Shown in pieces: positions 37,875 through 50,047 of a DNA stretch of 64,000 bases. The stretch spans positions 496,001 through 560,000 of the forward strand of contig BCIG01000006.1 in NCBI GenBank assembly GCA_001599915.1, in the 5' to 3' direction. The notes under the pieces were generated by a model that was not told where the DNA came from, searched no databases, and saw nothing but the letters and a program-made list of their open reading frames with translations. Positions within the stretch are counted from its first letter, which is position 1. The number at the start of each line of letters is the position of its first letter. A program made the position numbers and the translations under genes. Source of the stretch: Symbiotaphrina buchneri (Eukaryota; Ascomycota; Symbiotaphrinales; Symbiotaphrinaceae).

Positions 37875-38908
37875 CGTTTAATGGCACGTTCCGAACGACC
37901 ACAATTTCGCGTCCACTGCTCTCCTCTCTGTCAAGAGATGTGGAGATGCTATACCACAAGCATATAGAGGCGCATTGAGGCCGTACAATCTCACTCAGTC
38001 GATTTCCTCGAAGCCAGATACTGCAGAAGAGATCGCGGCTGATAGCGACGGCCAAGCTGGTAGATGACAATGCGTGTTGCTGACAGCCTAGATTCTGATT
38101 TACGTAGAAAGGAGGAGATTGAATCTTTTCTGGGGCGCCCGACAGGTGAAAATGTATGGGACCAAGATAGAAGAAGGATGTTGAATGAGTACCCTTGAGG
38201 CCGTTCCCCTCGGTCCACGGTTCTCGACTTCGAAAGCTACCATAGGTGGCTCGTAGAATCAACGGTCTACGTACTCCTAGACTGCCATGCCACAGGCGGT
38301 GCGCACGGAACGAGGTTGCCGGAAGTACAAAGTTACGACTGACCACACACCTTCAGTGCCACGCTGTGACGCTGCCAATGCTGCCAATAATCGCAGCTGA
38401 CCGGGCCCCTTGCACCTTCCTACTGCTTACCCCAGAGTCCCAGACGCAGCCCGCCTTGTCTCGCCGTCAAAGTGCCAGGGTACGCGGGACATCAACCTCC
38501 CACAAATTACGCTCTTCCACGTACGAGGTATCACCAGCATCCCGCCTTCTACAGCCGCGGAATAATAAGACCGCATTTGCTTCTCATAAAACACTTCTTG
38601 AAGCCTCCGTCGATTGTGGTTGTGCCCAAGTCACAGTCTAGTCGTTAGGAAGCATTCCGTCCTATCAACTGGTCCTCAATTTCGTCAGCGCGTGACGCAC
38701 AAGTATGGACCGAAGGTCAGCGCTGCAAGTCACCCGATAGCGAACATTCTTCACTTGGACAAACTCTGCTGGCCAGTGAACCTCTGTTTTCAATCTGCCA
38801 TTATATTATAACATCCTCATCGCGCCATTGTTGCGATCCAACCGCTGAACAAAGGCTTACGCCTTCTCTCGAGGAACCACCCCTTCATCGGACCAAAGGC
38901 CCAAATCC
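37875..38908. promoter_or_regulatory. Divergent promoter region NHX / sugar transporter
   Basis: About 1 kb between two divergently transcribed transporter genes. A 167-codon frame on the minus strand overlaps the NHX leader and has no family resemblance. No specific regulatory site recognised. Confidence 0.45.
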
Positions 38909-40823
38909 ATGGTGTCTGCAGCCAGCTCCGCTTCTTCTACCGCAGCATCTTCGCGGCGGCAGTCCAAGGAGACGCTTATGGGCAATGATGGGGCCAGCCC
39001 GCATACACGGGCCGGTTCAGGCCCGGTAAACCATGTGAGGAAGTCTGCCGAGCAAGTCAATGAGAACTCGCCGCTACTGTCGCCCAAACTGTCAGTTGAG
39101 GGCCATGACGAGTCCGACCCACCACGATTTTCACTTGACGAGAATGATGGCAAGCATGAGGAGGGACAGGAGACGAAGAGCGCCTGGCGCCTGTTCCTCC
39201 TGACCGTGTGTCTAGGAGGATTGCAAATTACGTGGTCTGTGGAGCTATCCAATGGATCACCATACCTGTTATCCCTAGGGCTCAGCAAGTCGTTGATGGC
39301 TTTTGTCTGGATTGCTGGGCCCCTCTCGGGGACCTTAGTTCAACCTTACGTCGGGATCCGGAGTGACAATTGCCGCATACCTTGGGGGAAACGTAGGCCG
39401 TTCATGATTGGAGGGGGCTTTGCTACCGTTGTGTCGTTGCTGACCCTCTCATGGGCGAGAGAGATAGTGGGTGGCTTCCTCGGGATCTTCGGCGCAGACA
39501 GAGCATCCCACGGTGTCCAGGTTGCTACCATAATATTTGCGGTCATCTCGCTCTATGTGCTTGATTTTGCTATCAACACTAGTAAGTTACTACCATAATC
39601 CGAGAATATCCGCAGAATGTTCAGCTAATGCTTTCTACGCAGTTCAAGCAGCTATCCGCTGTTTCATCGTAGATAATGCGCCCACACACCAGCAGGAAAC
39701 CGCCAACGCATGGGCAGGCCGCATGACAGGGGTCGGCAATATCCTAGGCTATATATTCGGGTATATGGATCTTCCAAAGGCCATGCCCTTCTTCGGCAAT
39801 ACTCAGTTCAAAGTCCTTTGCGCCATCGCCTGTGTGGCACTGATAGTCACCGTGAGCATCAGCTGTCTCGCGGTGAAGGAAAGAGATCCACGTCTTGAAG
39901 GCCGTCCTCCGGAGAATACAGGGGGCGTGGTGAGCTTCTTTAGTCGCCTCTTCAAGTCAGTCTTGCGACTTCCGCCACAAATACGCAAAGTCTGTGAGGT
40001 GCAGTTCTTTGCTTGGATAGGCTGGTTCCCCTTTCTTTTCTACATCACCACATATATCGGCGAGATATATGTGTCGCCCATATTCGAACAGCATCCGGAG
40101 ATGACCCCAGAGGAGATCGACAAAGTATGGGAGACGGGCACGCGAGTAGGCACCTTTGCCCTGCTTATCTTTGCCATCACGTCGTTCACGTCCAATATGC
40201 TCCTCCCGTTCATCATCGCGCCTACCTATGCTGTCAAGGCTACGACGGGGGACGAGGTACTGACAAAGGCTCCAACCGGCTTGGCACGCTTCCTAGAAGC
40301 CATGCAGATCCGCTGGCTTACCCTTCGTCGAGCTTGGCTCCTTTCCCACATCATCTTCGCCATCTGCATGTGGTCGACCATCTTCATTACCACGGAAAAT
40401 GCTGCCATTGTTCTGGTAGGGTGTGTCGGTCTGCCATGGGCCCTCACCACGTGGGCTCCGTTCGCCCTTATTTCGGCCGAAATATCGAAGCGCGACGCCA
40501 TCAGGCGTGGGCAGATCCGCATGCGGAACGCCGCAGACGCCGATTCGGTCCTCGAAGGCGACTCGGAGGATCAGGCTGGCGTGGTGCTGGGGATCCACAA
40601 CGTCGCCATTGCTGCGCCACAGGTGATCGCGACGCTGGTCAGCAGCGCCATCTTCAAGGCCCTGCAGAAACCGCGCGGACAGAGCGGAGACGACAGTGTG
40701 GCGTGGGTGCTGAGGTTTGGAGGAGTCGCGGCCTTGATCGCCGCATATGTGGCCAGCAGGATCGATGATGATTCGGGGAACCTCAAGACTACAGACACCG
40801 CTTCAGAGAGGATTCAGCAGTAG
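38909..40823 (+). CDS. Sucrose/alpha-glucoside H+ symporter, GPH family
   Basis: Two exons, 38909-39581 and 39643-40823, give 617 aa. Twelve predicted TM segments in the GPH/SUT arrangement, preceded by a 95-residue cytoplasmic Ser-rich N-terminus. Signatures: LGGLQITWSVELSNGSPYLLSLGLSKS in TM1, the SUT motif RSDNCRIPWGKRRPFMIGGG after TM2, NAWAGRMTGVGNILGYIFGY, EVQFFAWIGWFPFLFYITTY. Relatives include S. pombe Sut1 and plant sucrose transporters, which move sucrose or maltose with protons at the plasma membrane. The loop LEGDSEDQAG before GVVLGIHNVAIAAPQVIATL is family-typical. Substrate is inferred. Confidence 0.9.
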
Positions 40824-41134
40824 GAGCAGAGGTCTATAACTTTTCGAGCAGTGGATTTCCTAAGGCTACGATAGCATACAATTGGTTGAGCAGAAGTTGC
40901 AAGGAGCCGAGAAGAGCGAGTATTGGAATTGGCGCAGTCAGCGTTGCATAGTAACAATTCGTTTGTGCTCCTAGGATTGTGTGCTTGTATCTATATATAT
41001 GACAGTCTATTTGTTACGACAGTTCAGGTGTAGACTCTGGCGCAGGGCAGTCCATTGTCTGCTTGATGTTATTCAGCCAGGAGTGACGATACAGGGGCTA
41101 TGTCACGCCCGCTGAAGCCAAGGCTCCTCTCCTT
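40824..41134. other. Convergent intergenic spacer
   Basis: Space between two convergent transporter genes; no coding sequence. Confidence 0.5.
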
Positions 41135-43076
41135 CTAAGCCACCTTGACAGGTGGGTGCTCGTCCTCAATGAACCCAGGCGGGGCAGGGTCTTCGGCAAT
41201 AGCCTTCAAGTCCGCCTCGCCCATCTCGCCATCCCAGCCGTTCGCGACCAGGTAGGCGCGGAACTTCTCGTCTTCCTTGGCGAGGTCCTCGCCCTTGAGG
41301 TTGGGCACAAAGAACCAGGTGACCAGGACGCCGACGACGCCGCAGATGGCGGCGATGATGAACGTCCAGCGCTTGCCCAGGTGGTTCTGGATCGGCGTGA
41401 AGGCTTGCGTGCCCACCGCTGCGCCGGTCTTGCCGATGGCCGCCGACAGGCCGTAGCAGGTTCCGCGTACGGCCGTGGCGTAGCTCTCCGAGGACAGCAG
41501 CCCGAGCATGTCGCCCGGACCGAAGTTGCCAGAGGATTGCATGAGCCCGTAGAAGACGACAAATAGGGGGATGCTGTGTTCGTGTTAGCGAATAGATTTT
41601 AGGGCCTATTGTTCCGGATGCTCACATCTTCGTGATCTTGTCATAAGAGCAACCGATGATCAATCCAAAAACCAGGTATCCGCAGAACTGCAGGTCAAGT
41701 CAGTCGAGCCTCGAGTGTCCTTGGTAGCAGAGTCAGGACTTACACCAAGCATCATGACGTTCTTGCGGCCTAGCTTGTCGCAAAGCATCGCACCAAGGAA
41801 GACACCCGGTAGAGACAGGGCTCCAAGAAGCAGCTGCCATTCACCCGTCTTCATGATGCTGCTGTCCTTGACCACGCTGGAGATGATGGTCCCAGAGAAG
41901 ACCCCGTTTGGAAACGTGACGAAGTCGTACAGGAACCAGGCTCCGCACGTTCCAATCAGGGTCCTCCAGTAGTACTTGATGACCAACAAGTACGGTACGT
42001 GCTTCTTGATGGCTCCTCGGCGATAGAGTTTGGAGTTCAGCATCTTGATGCGGAAATAGAAGACGGTCAGGGGAAAGATGCACCCGATGCCGAAGCAGAC
42101 TCTCCACACCGTCGACAGATGATTGGTTCCGGCGGCGGAAAGGACGATGAGGAAAATGCTCACAGCCAGAGGGCCACCAAACGACAAGGGGAAGTTTGTC
42201 ACCATGATGAATGTCGGCCCTCGGTGTTTCAAAGTATGCTCATTCGCTGCTTCGCTGGCGGAGGTCGACGACTATTCGAATATTAGCCACCGAGGACATA
42301 CAAGTGAGCCCGGTGGAGCGTACCGCAGGATATTCACCGCCAGTGCCGAATCCTACAATACCACGGGAGATCTGTTGTTATCAGCCGAGAATTCGGGGGT
42401 TTCTGGGGTAAGTTGGGGATCTCACAGTCATCATCCAGAACATGCCGTCGATGGTAATGCCATGAGAAGCTGAACTAAGCTTTAGCACATTGCCCACTGC
42501 AGTCCATGCAGAGTCCGCTGGACCTACCTGTAGCCAGAATGCCTCCAATGACAATCATGGATGTGGTAAGGATGATAGCGAACTTTCGGCCCAGATAGTC
42601 GCAAGTCAGACTAGATATTTGTCAGTCGTCTGGCAATTGCGATTGGGATCGGCTGCTTTACCCGACCACGATCTGACCAATGATCTCACCAACGAGGAGT
42701 GCATTGGAGACTCGCGTGCTGACGGTGGAGGTGTACTCCTTCTTGTATTCCTGCTTGAGCAAGACATTGGTCATAGTCCTAAGAGATGCACGTCAGTTTA
42801 TGCATCACACGGCAGGAAGAGTTGCCTTACATCAGATTGTTCTGGTATCCATCGGAGATCAGGGCGAAGCCCGCACAGAACTGGATTGCCTGTCAGTCGC
42901 TGCTGCAAGAGCTCTTGTAGGACTGGGCAAGAGCTCACAATGGTAAACAAGTCTGATAGGGATTGCCTCTTAGAGGAGACTTCTCTGGAAGGAGCTCTTG
43001 GGTCATCAGGGGGAGGTGCTTGTGCTGCGGCACGTGGTGTCAGAGAAGTGTCGGCGATCTGCTTCTCGTCGGCCAT
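41135..43076 (-). CDS. MFS transporter, Git1-like (glycerophosphodiester/phosphate type)
   Basis: Nine exons: 43076-42939, 42883-42831, 42778-42662, 42610-42528, 42469-42426, 42371-42324, 42271-41744, 41687-41626, 41573-41135; total 503 aa, every phase consistent. Signatures of the phosphate/organophosphate symporter branch of MFS: FCAGFALISDGYQNNLMTM in TM1, VVGLTCDYLGRKFAIILTTS between TM2 and TM3, SRGIVGFGTGGEYPASSTSASEAAN in TM4, DKLGRKNVMMLG in the second half, FGPGDMLGLLSSESYATAVRGTCYG. Yeast Git1 imports glycerophosphoinositol and phosphate. Exact substrate is inferred. Its promoter side borders the palindrome at 43352. Confidence 0.9.
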
Positions 43077-43351
43077 TGTGGGCGGTTGTACAGCGAAAGC
43101 CAGCTGTGGCGTAATGATGATGATAAAAAGCGTCTAGTAACCCAAAGGCCCTGGAAATCTTCAATTGAAATGAAGCGGGGATGATGGGAGGACAGGGGAG
43201 GAGGGACGTCTTATTTAAGGGTCGCCTGCCTCTACCTTTCGCCGTCTTCATTTTCGAAAAAATTTCCTTTTCTCGCCTTTATCTGAATGTCGGCACGTGG
43301 ATCAGCGCAGGATGACGAAGAGGGTCCTTGATCGCAGAGTGCCATCGTAAT
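43077..43351. promoter_or_regulatory. Git1-like gene promoter
   Basis: The upstream region of the transporter, 275 bp, ending where the inverted repeat begins. No recognised motif. Confidence 0.4.
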
Positions 43352-43684
43352 CATCGAGGTTGATCAATGTACCAGCGCCGTGGCCCCACTTGGTTCACAT
43401 CAACTTCTGCAATCTTATCAATCTGCGTGGCGCAAAAGGGATCATCTCAGGACTGGACCGCTCCAAGGAAGCTGTGACGAAGGTCGAGGAGTTATGGTTG
43501 AACTCTCAGACCACCTAAGGGAACAAACGGCGCCGAGCGAAGGGGGAGGCGAGAGGCGGTGGTGATTGGTCCAAGCACAACCCAAGCAAGATCAAGCTCG
43601 GTCAAGCGTCGCACTTGAAGTCAAGGAGGGTCACTTGATGGCGCGCGGGAACAAGGCGCGCGTGCCGAAAAGCTCCCTCCTCAT
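43352..43684 (+). repeat. Left arm of perfect inverted repeat
   Basis: Reverse complement of 43813-44145. The arms match base for base across 333 bp by my reading, with no indel, because position i pairs with 87497 minus i throughout. Matching ends at CATCGAGG on the outside and at CTCAT on the inside. The same 61-codon frame appears in both arms (43380-43565 plus, 43932-44117 minus). Confidence 0.95.
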
Positions 43685-43812
43685 TGGCTCCCCCCGCACG
43701 ACTGTGAGACCGCGCGGGAATACCTGCGGTCCAACAAGGCTGGGCTTGGGCCTTGTCTGGATGCCCCCCGATTGGGTAAATCCTCGATCCAGGGTGTCGA
43801 CCTCAGGTTTAC
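43685..43812. other. Loop of the inverted repeat
   Basis: 128 bp of unique GC-rich sequence between the arms. No gene. Confidence 0.9.
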
Positions 43813-44145
43813 ATGAGGAGGGAGCTTTTCGGCACGCGCGCCTTGTTCCCGCGCGCCATCAAGTGACCCTCCTTGACTTCAAGTGCGACGCTTGACCGAG
43901 CTTGATCTTGCTTGGGTTGTGCTTGGACCAATCACCACCGCCTCTCGCCTCCCCCTTCGCTCGGCGCCGTTTGTTCCCTTAGGTGGTCTGAGAGTTCAAC
44001 CATAACTCCTCGACCTTCGTCACAGCTTCCTTGGAGCGGTCCAGTCCTGAGATGATCCCTTTTGCGCCACGCAGATTGATAAGATTGCAGAAGTTGATGT
44101 GAACCAAGTGGGGCCACGGCGCTGGTACATTGATCAACCTCGATG
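43813..44145 (-). repeat. Right arm of perfect inverted repeat
   Basis: Reverse complement of 43352-43684. On the minus strand an open frame enters from the flank at 44212 and ends inside the arm at 43979 (77 codons). The left copy of that frame meets a stop just outside the arm, which hints that the right copy is the source and the left a duplicate. Confidence 0.95.
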
Positions 44146-44212
44146 CCAGCATACGTCCCGTGCTGCTATCTCGACCCTGGTTCGTTGCAATCCTGCTGGC
44201 CGGGGATGACAC
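43979..44212 (-). other. Candidate gene remnant spanning palindrome edge
   Basis: A 77-codon frame, more protein-like than its neighbours (VPAPWPHLVHINFCNLINLR, AKGIISGLDRSKEAVTKVEE), ending within the right arm. It could be the 3' end of a lost or unrecognised gene copied into the palindrome. I cannot name a family. Confidence 0.3.
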
Positions 44213-44781
44213 TAGTCGCAGGATTATTCAAAGACATGCGGCGGCGAAAATTCTGTCTCCACGTGTGAGGACGGATCGAAAGGTCGCCCGTGTCGTGCAT
44301 GATCAACTAGTAGGGCGCGCTTGCATGCAGGAAGAAGTGCAATCGCTGCATATGCTCGCATTGGTCCTTGCAGCATCGGGGCGGTCCTTGCACCTTCTGC
44401 CGCCGTCCCGAACAATTTACCGTCATCTCTCAACTGACTGCAAGTGTCACACGCTCACAACGAACATCATGCACGTAAGAATATCTTTGACGAGCCGTGT
44501 ATACCCAATGTCATGGATGACGGATCAGGAACTTGGATGGTACACGCTGATTCATTCCTCTATCGTGCGCTAGAACGTCGGCGGCACCTAAGTACGAAGT
44601 AACAGAAACAAAGTAAAGGTAACCAGTGGCCTTGGAGCCATGACAATGGTGCAGGCTCAGTGGTTGCTCCTCCTAGGAAAAGGACGAGAGACCATCTAAT
44701 CGTGTAGCAATACAATCTCCAGTAACCCACCGCCGGATGATTTAGATCTTCAGACCAACGCCTATGTTCCCCCATCTGGTC
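44146..44781. other. Intergenic between palindrome and INO80 3' end
   Basis: Apart from the candidate remnant above, only short frames with no domain. Confidence 0.45.
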
Positions 44782-47700
44782 TTACACGTCGCCATCCGCA
44801 ATCGCCAATCGCTCCTTTGCCGTTTTGGCCCTCTTGGAAATCCCCTTTGCCTTGCCGCTCTTCTTCATCTTAGCCGGCAGTTCGGACGTAGAGACCGGCG
44901 TCGCCGCACCGGATGGTTTATTGCTTCCATCGTCAAAGTGACCTTCACCTGTAAAGAGGTCAGCGGCTGGACGTGGACCAGAAGCCCAGACGTCGCACTC
45001 ACCTTCATGATACATTTCGTCCAGCGACACGTCAGCCTGTCTCTTCTTGGTGGCCTTGCGTTTGCCGGAAGGCTGATTGGCCTCTTGGGCAGCGATTTCC
45101 GCTTCTTTCCTCTCCAATTCGGCTGCTTGGTCGTCGTCGGCCAACCACATAGCAATGTCCTTTGCTTTGTTTTCGCGAGACCGGGTATTGAAGTCGACCC
45201 CACCACCTGCTCCGCCGGATATGACCACGCGCTGAACTTCCTCTTTCTGTAAGGCACGCTTGCGGATGCGTTCCTCGATAGTCCCACGCGTGATCAGCCG
45301 GTACACGGTAACCTGCTTGGTCTGGCCAAGACGATGCGCACGATCCATGGCCTGACTGTCAATGGTTGGATTCCAGTCGGAATCATAAAAGATGACTGTA
45401 TCTGCAGATGTAAGGTTGATGCCCAGACCACCAGCGCGAGTGGAGAGAAGAAATATAAAGATATCCGGCCTTGTCTGGAAATCATGTACCGTATCTCGCC
45501 TGTCCTCCAGCTTGGTGGAACCGTCGAGTCTCAAGTACTTATAATTCCGGTACGTGAGATACTCCTCCATGAGGTCAATCATGCGGGTCATCTGGAAGTA
45601 GAGCAAGACACGATGACCACCTTCCTTAAGCTGTGCAAGCAGCTGATCGAGCTTCGCCAGCTTCCCAGAATCGGTCACGAACCGTCTCATCGATGGAACC
45701 TGGATGTTGGTATACCGAGCCTTTTCCGATATCGGCCTTGGGAGCAATTTGTTCGGCGGCAAGAAGGCCGGATCCACCTTTGCCTCCAGCAAATCCTGTT
45801 CTTCCTTTTCGGGAAGTCCATAGAGCGCATGGCGGACGGCGGGATTGAAGAAAAGGTTCTGTTTCTCAATGACACTGCTTTGGCTGAGGCAAACGACCTC
45901 AACAGGAGGGGCAGAGGCAGCCGGTCGAGCACATTGTTCGATGTTTCCGAGTCCAGAGTCGCTGAAGGCGGAGCGCGAAATATTCAACAGCTGCAATAAG
46001 CGGCCCTCTTGCGTAGCAGCAGCTACTTCTGAAATGTTATTGCGTTCAGCAACGTTGAGAAGGGCTCGCATTGGAGTCCAGCCTTGCGGATCTTCTTCAT
46101 CGTATACAACGTCAAGTCTAGCCAGCCGAGGGGACTTCTGCAGAAGACCAAGAGCACGCTGAAACATGTCGTTGAAGAATGCTGCTGAGGCATCACCTGC
46201 AGAGATATCCACGAATCGCAGCCAGGAGAAAGCAGTGCCTTGAACGGAGTCGTGTTGCACGTTTTCGGGTGTCCAGATATTCATCAACTGATCCAAGTAC
46301 TTCGTCTTGAAGCCGACCTTGTCATTATCAGGGCCAGGGAAATCGAGCCTGTTGTCAGTTGCGTAGATCAGACGCGGTAAAGGATACTCGATGAGATTGC
46401 GAGTGGAATAGCCCACGTTGACATTCAGCCCTTCCCGGAGGAAGGAAGCCGTCTCAGCGAAATAAGCCATAGACAAAGGTGACGTAGTCTCCGCTCTTTC
46501 AAATAAGTCTGGATGATTGCAGACCTTTCGAAATTGCATCACCAGGTTCATCAAGGTGGCCGTATCCTGTTCATCGCCAACTGCAGCTTTCTCGATCAAG
46601 TCCATGATGCTTATACGATTCCGGAGATTCGTATAATACGCACGCTGCCGGTAGGTAAGGTCACAGAATACATCTTCCTCGATCTTATCTCCCAGCTCCT
46701 TCTGCACGTGCTTTTTGATCCGACGTAACATGAACGGTTTCAAGATCATGTGAAGACGTCTGAGTTGATCTTCGTTGAGCTTTGTATTGCTCTGAGCATG
46801 GCTCTCAATGTCTTTGGAAAACCAGTCGCTGAATTCGTCATGGGAGTCGAACAAACTTGGCATGATGAAATGCAACAATGCCCACAGCTCCTGCATGTTG
46901 TTCTGAATTGGAGTCCCGGTCAGCAAAAGCCGATTTCGACAATGAAAGCCAAGTAGGCTCTTCCATCGAGAGCTCTGTGAGGATTTAATTGCTTGGGCTT
47001 CATCCAGAATCATGTATTGCCACCTGATCTTCTGAAAGTATTGCGCGTCCGCAACAACCAGCTGGTAAGAAGTAACCAGTACGTGAAAGGGTGACTCCTT
47101 GGTATATGTTATATGTTTACGATCCCAGAATTTGCGCAGAACCTTTCGATCTTTTGCAGTACCCCAGTAAGGGAGAACCTTCAGGTCAGGGACGAATCTG
47201 GTAATCTCCTGTTGCCAGTTATGAAGTGTCGAAGCTGGAGCAATAACCAAGAAAGGTCCCCAAATGTTATGGTTCTCAGCAAGATATGCCATAACGGAAA
47301 TAGACTGTACTGTTTTCCCTAGACCCATCTCGTCGGCTAAGATCCCATTGATACCTTGCTCGTACAAGTTTACCAGCCAGTTCAAGCCCTTCAATTGGTA
47401 CTCTTTCAACTGGGCGGTGAGCATCTTGGGCTGAGCGATATCCATATCCATCAGACTCGTTGGATTCTGGAAGTTCATCTCGCCTTCATCAAAGTCTGCT
47501 TGCTGGTTGAAAGCTCGCGCGCGATCTTGCGCTTCTTGAACGGCGTTCTGAGCATTGGCCATGGCGGCCTGTCGCAGTGCAGTCTCATCTTCGGCGTCGA
47601 AGTCAAGATCCTCGAAGTTCGTGACCTTCGCAGTCGGTTCAGCAACACTGTCAGGAAGGTCGATACTATGCGCTTCCGGCTTGCCGGCTGTGACTGTCTG

Positions 47701-50047
47701 CTTTGAGACAGCAACAGTGGCGTCGTCGGTTGACCTTTCGACTTCATCGGTCTTGATCTTCCGGCCGATGAAGTGGGAATATAGTTCCGTCTGAGATATC
47801 AAGAAGTTGAGTTTGCGCTTCTGCCGATTGGCTTCACGGTCCGCTTCGGCTTTCTTTGCGTTTTCTAGCTCTTGTCGTTCAGCCATGCGCCTGAGATCTC
47901 GCTCTTCCTTCTCGTTCCTCTTCCAGAAAGACATCATTTCACGCATGCTGCGCTTCGCGCGCGCCTGCACGTCTTTCATGCTCTTGTTGGTCCGAAGCTG
48001 CCATCTTCTCGCCTCCTTGGAAGCCAACTGAGCTGTTTTCCGGAGGTTGGATTGCTTCGTGCTGAGTGACGTCTCCTTGATACGATAGACTCTAGGTATA
48101 TCTTTTCGTGCCAGATCTCGCCAGATCTGGTCGTAGATCTGATTATATCCTTTCGAGACGTAGGGTGTGAACGGAGAAGGAGACGCTTCTTTCCGTTCTT
48201 TCGGTTCCTTTTTAAGGGTCTCTTTGCGACTTTCCTCCTTCGGCGCGATCGCTACAGGCTCCTTATTCTCCATAGCCGCATGCGCCGCCTCCGCGGCATC
48301 CTTCTCGGCCTGCTTCTGTTCCTTTGACTTGCGAGGGCGTGCGCCACCTCTGCCGGACTTCTTCTTCGACACCTCGGCCGCATTATCCAACCCAGTGGGG
48401 AAGAAGGACATTGTGCCTCCTTCCATGTTAGGAGGAAGTGGTGTTACCTCCCTGATCTCTTTCCCGGCGTTTCCACTTTGCAGCATATTTCTCGTTTGCA
48501 ACGCTTTCTGCTCCGCTTTCCTTGCTTCCTTCAGGTACCTCAACTTCTCCTCCTGGTCGGCAGCTTCTTCGGCTTTTTGCAAAGCCTCTTGTTTCTTCTC
48601 CAACTCGTTTTGTACCGTTTTCTCACGGCGTCGCTTGCGTTGCATATCTTTTTTCCGTTCCTTCTCGCTAAGCACCTCCTGTTGTTGAACGATAGCAAGC
48701 GCATCAGGCTCGTATTTCACACGGAAGCGGCGAGCGCCTGCCTTCGCATATTTCTTGAGTCGTTCGGCAAACGCATCAGCAGTTACAACTCTGCGTCTCT
48801 GCAGGGCAAATCAGTGAGGGGTACCACAGATAGGTCGCGGAATCCGCCACATACCTTCCTCTTGCTTGTTTCACTATCTTCGACTTCAATGGCCCGCTTC
48901 TGGCCTCTCTCCAGGAATCTCTTCTTGTCATCTTCAAACCCAGGACCATCGACATCGCTAAGCTCCATTGCGTCTATTTCAGCAAGGGCCTTAGCGAGCT
49001 CATTTTCCTTTTCGGTAACAGTTGGCTTGCTCCTGCTCGGGCTGCGTCGTCCGGTGCGGGCGGGATCTGAAGTACTGGTTGTTCGTGTGTGAGCCGATGG
49101 TTCCGAGGCCGGCGTCAGCGTGCGGTTGGAAGACCTCCTCAGATGTTGGCGCACGAATCCCTCCTCGGCTTTAGAAGACGGGTCACGGCTTGGTGACTTT
49201 GACGGTTTCCTTTGTCCAGATGATGGGTGACGATTTACTGAAGGGGCAGCTGGTTCTGTGGTAGAATCAGAGAGGATACTCGAGAAGGCCATCGGGTCGG
49301 AGGGGCGGGAGGGTTTCTTGAACCTGGGGTTAGCGATTGCTCTTTTAATAAGAAGTGTGACCTACAGGTTCGGATCTCTCTGATTCCGTAGGTGCAGCTG
49401 CCTTCTCCGCTGAATCCGCATAACTTATTCGGCCCAATACCGGAGACGACACGTCCGCACGAGAAGAAATCGGGGATGTTAGCTCTCCTGAAGGATTAGG
49501 ATGAGAATGTGGCAAGCTCTGGCTTGCAGATGGGTGGGCAAAATGACCTGCTGTTGGCGTGTGCAGGGGCCCCGCGGCGTATGATGCAGTTTCGGTGGAT
49601 GTCTCTCTGGTGAATCCCAAATTCCGGTGGCCCTGTCGAAGGTCAGATCGGCAACAACCACAATGCCACGCAGTAAAGCAACAATTAATGAACATGGTCA
49701 TCACGAACCTGTGACGGCGAGGACGTAGAATATGATTTCGGAGCCATAGACGTCCTTCTATCTGCCTGATCAGAAGTTGGATCATAGTACGTAGATGCTG
49801 ACCTGGCCTGGGCCGGGCCAGCTGAGCCATTCGCTGGCGATGGCCGCTTCGGCGGCACCAACGGAGGCAGGTCATAGAAAACGGGGGGCCTGCTGGCCAT
49901 AGTTACAGGTGCAGGTGTCGCTGGTTGGTACTTGTTCTGACCAGAAGCGGCAAACGTGCGGTAATCTGTTTTGGGCGAGTATGAGTTGTATCGCGAGTGA
50001 GGTGATTGAGGAGGATGGGGTGAATGCTGATGAGCTGATTCTTTCAT
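44782..50047 (-). CDS. ino80: Chromatin-remodelling ATPase INO80
   Basis: Catalytic subunit of the INO80 nucleosome-remodelling complex. Five exons: 50047-49709, 49632-49366, 49316-48855, 48798-45003, 44948-44782; total 1676 aa, close to other fungal INO80. The N-terminus is Pro/Ser-rich, followed by Lys/Glu coiled coils and the DBINO region ([38 protein letters not shown]). ATPase: [14 protein letters not shown], the INO80-type DEAQ box ([14 protein letters not shown]), [15 protein letters not shown]. After a long insert the second lobe has [51 protein letters not shown]. Intron 44949-45002 is 54 bp and open, so retention would only insert 18 residues. The acceptor at 49317 would be AAG; that junction is less certain. 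Confidence 0.96.

Noticed and set aside
37843-38346. 167-codon minus-strand frame overlapping the NHX start
   Set aside because: Overlaps the first NHX exon out of frame; no family resemblance.
40013-40768. 251-codon frame within the sugar transporter gene
   Set aside because: His/Arg-rich shadow frame of a well-supported membrane protein.
43342-44155. Target-site duplication around the palindrome
   Set aside because: The bases just outside the two arms differ and no direct repeat was found, so insertion as a standard transposon is not shown.
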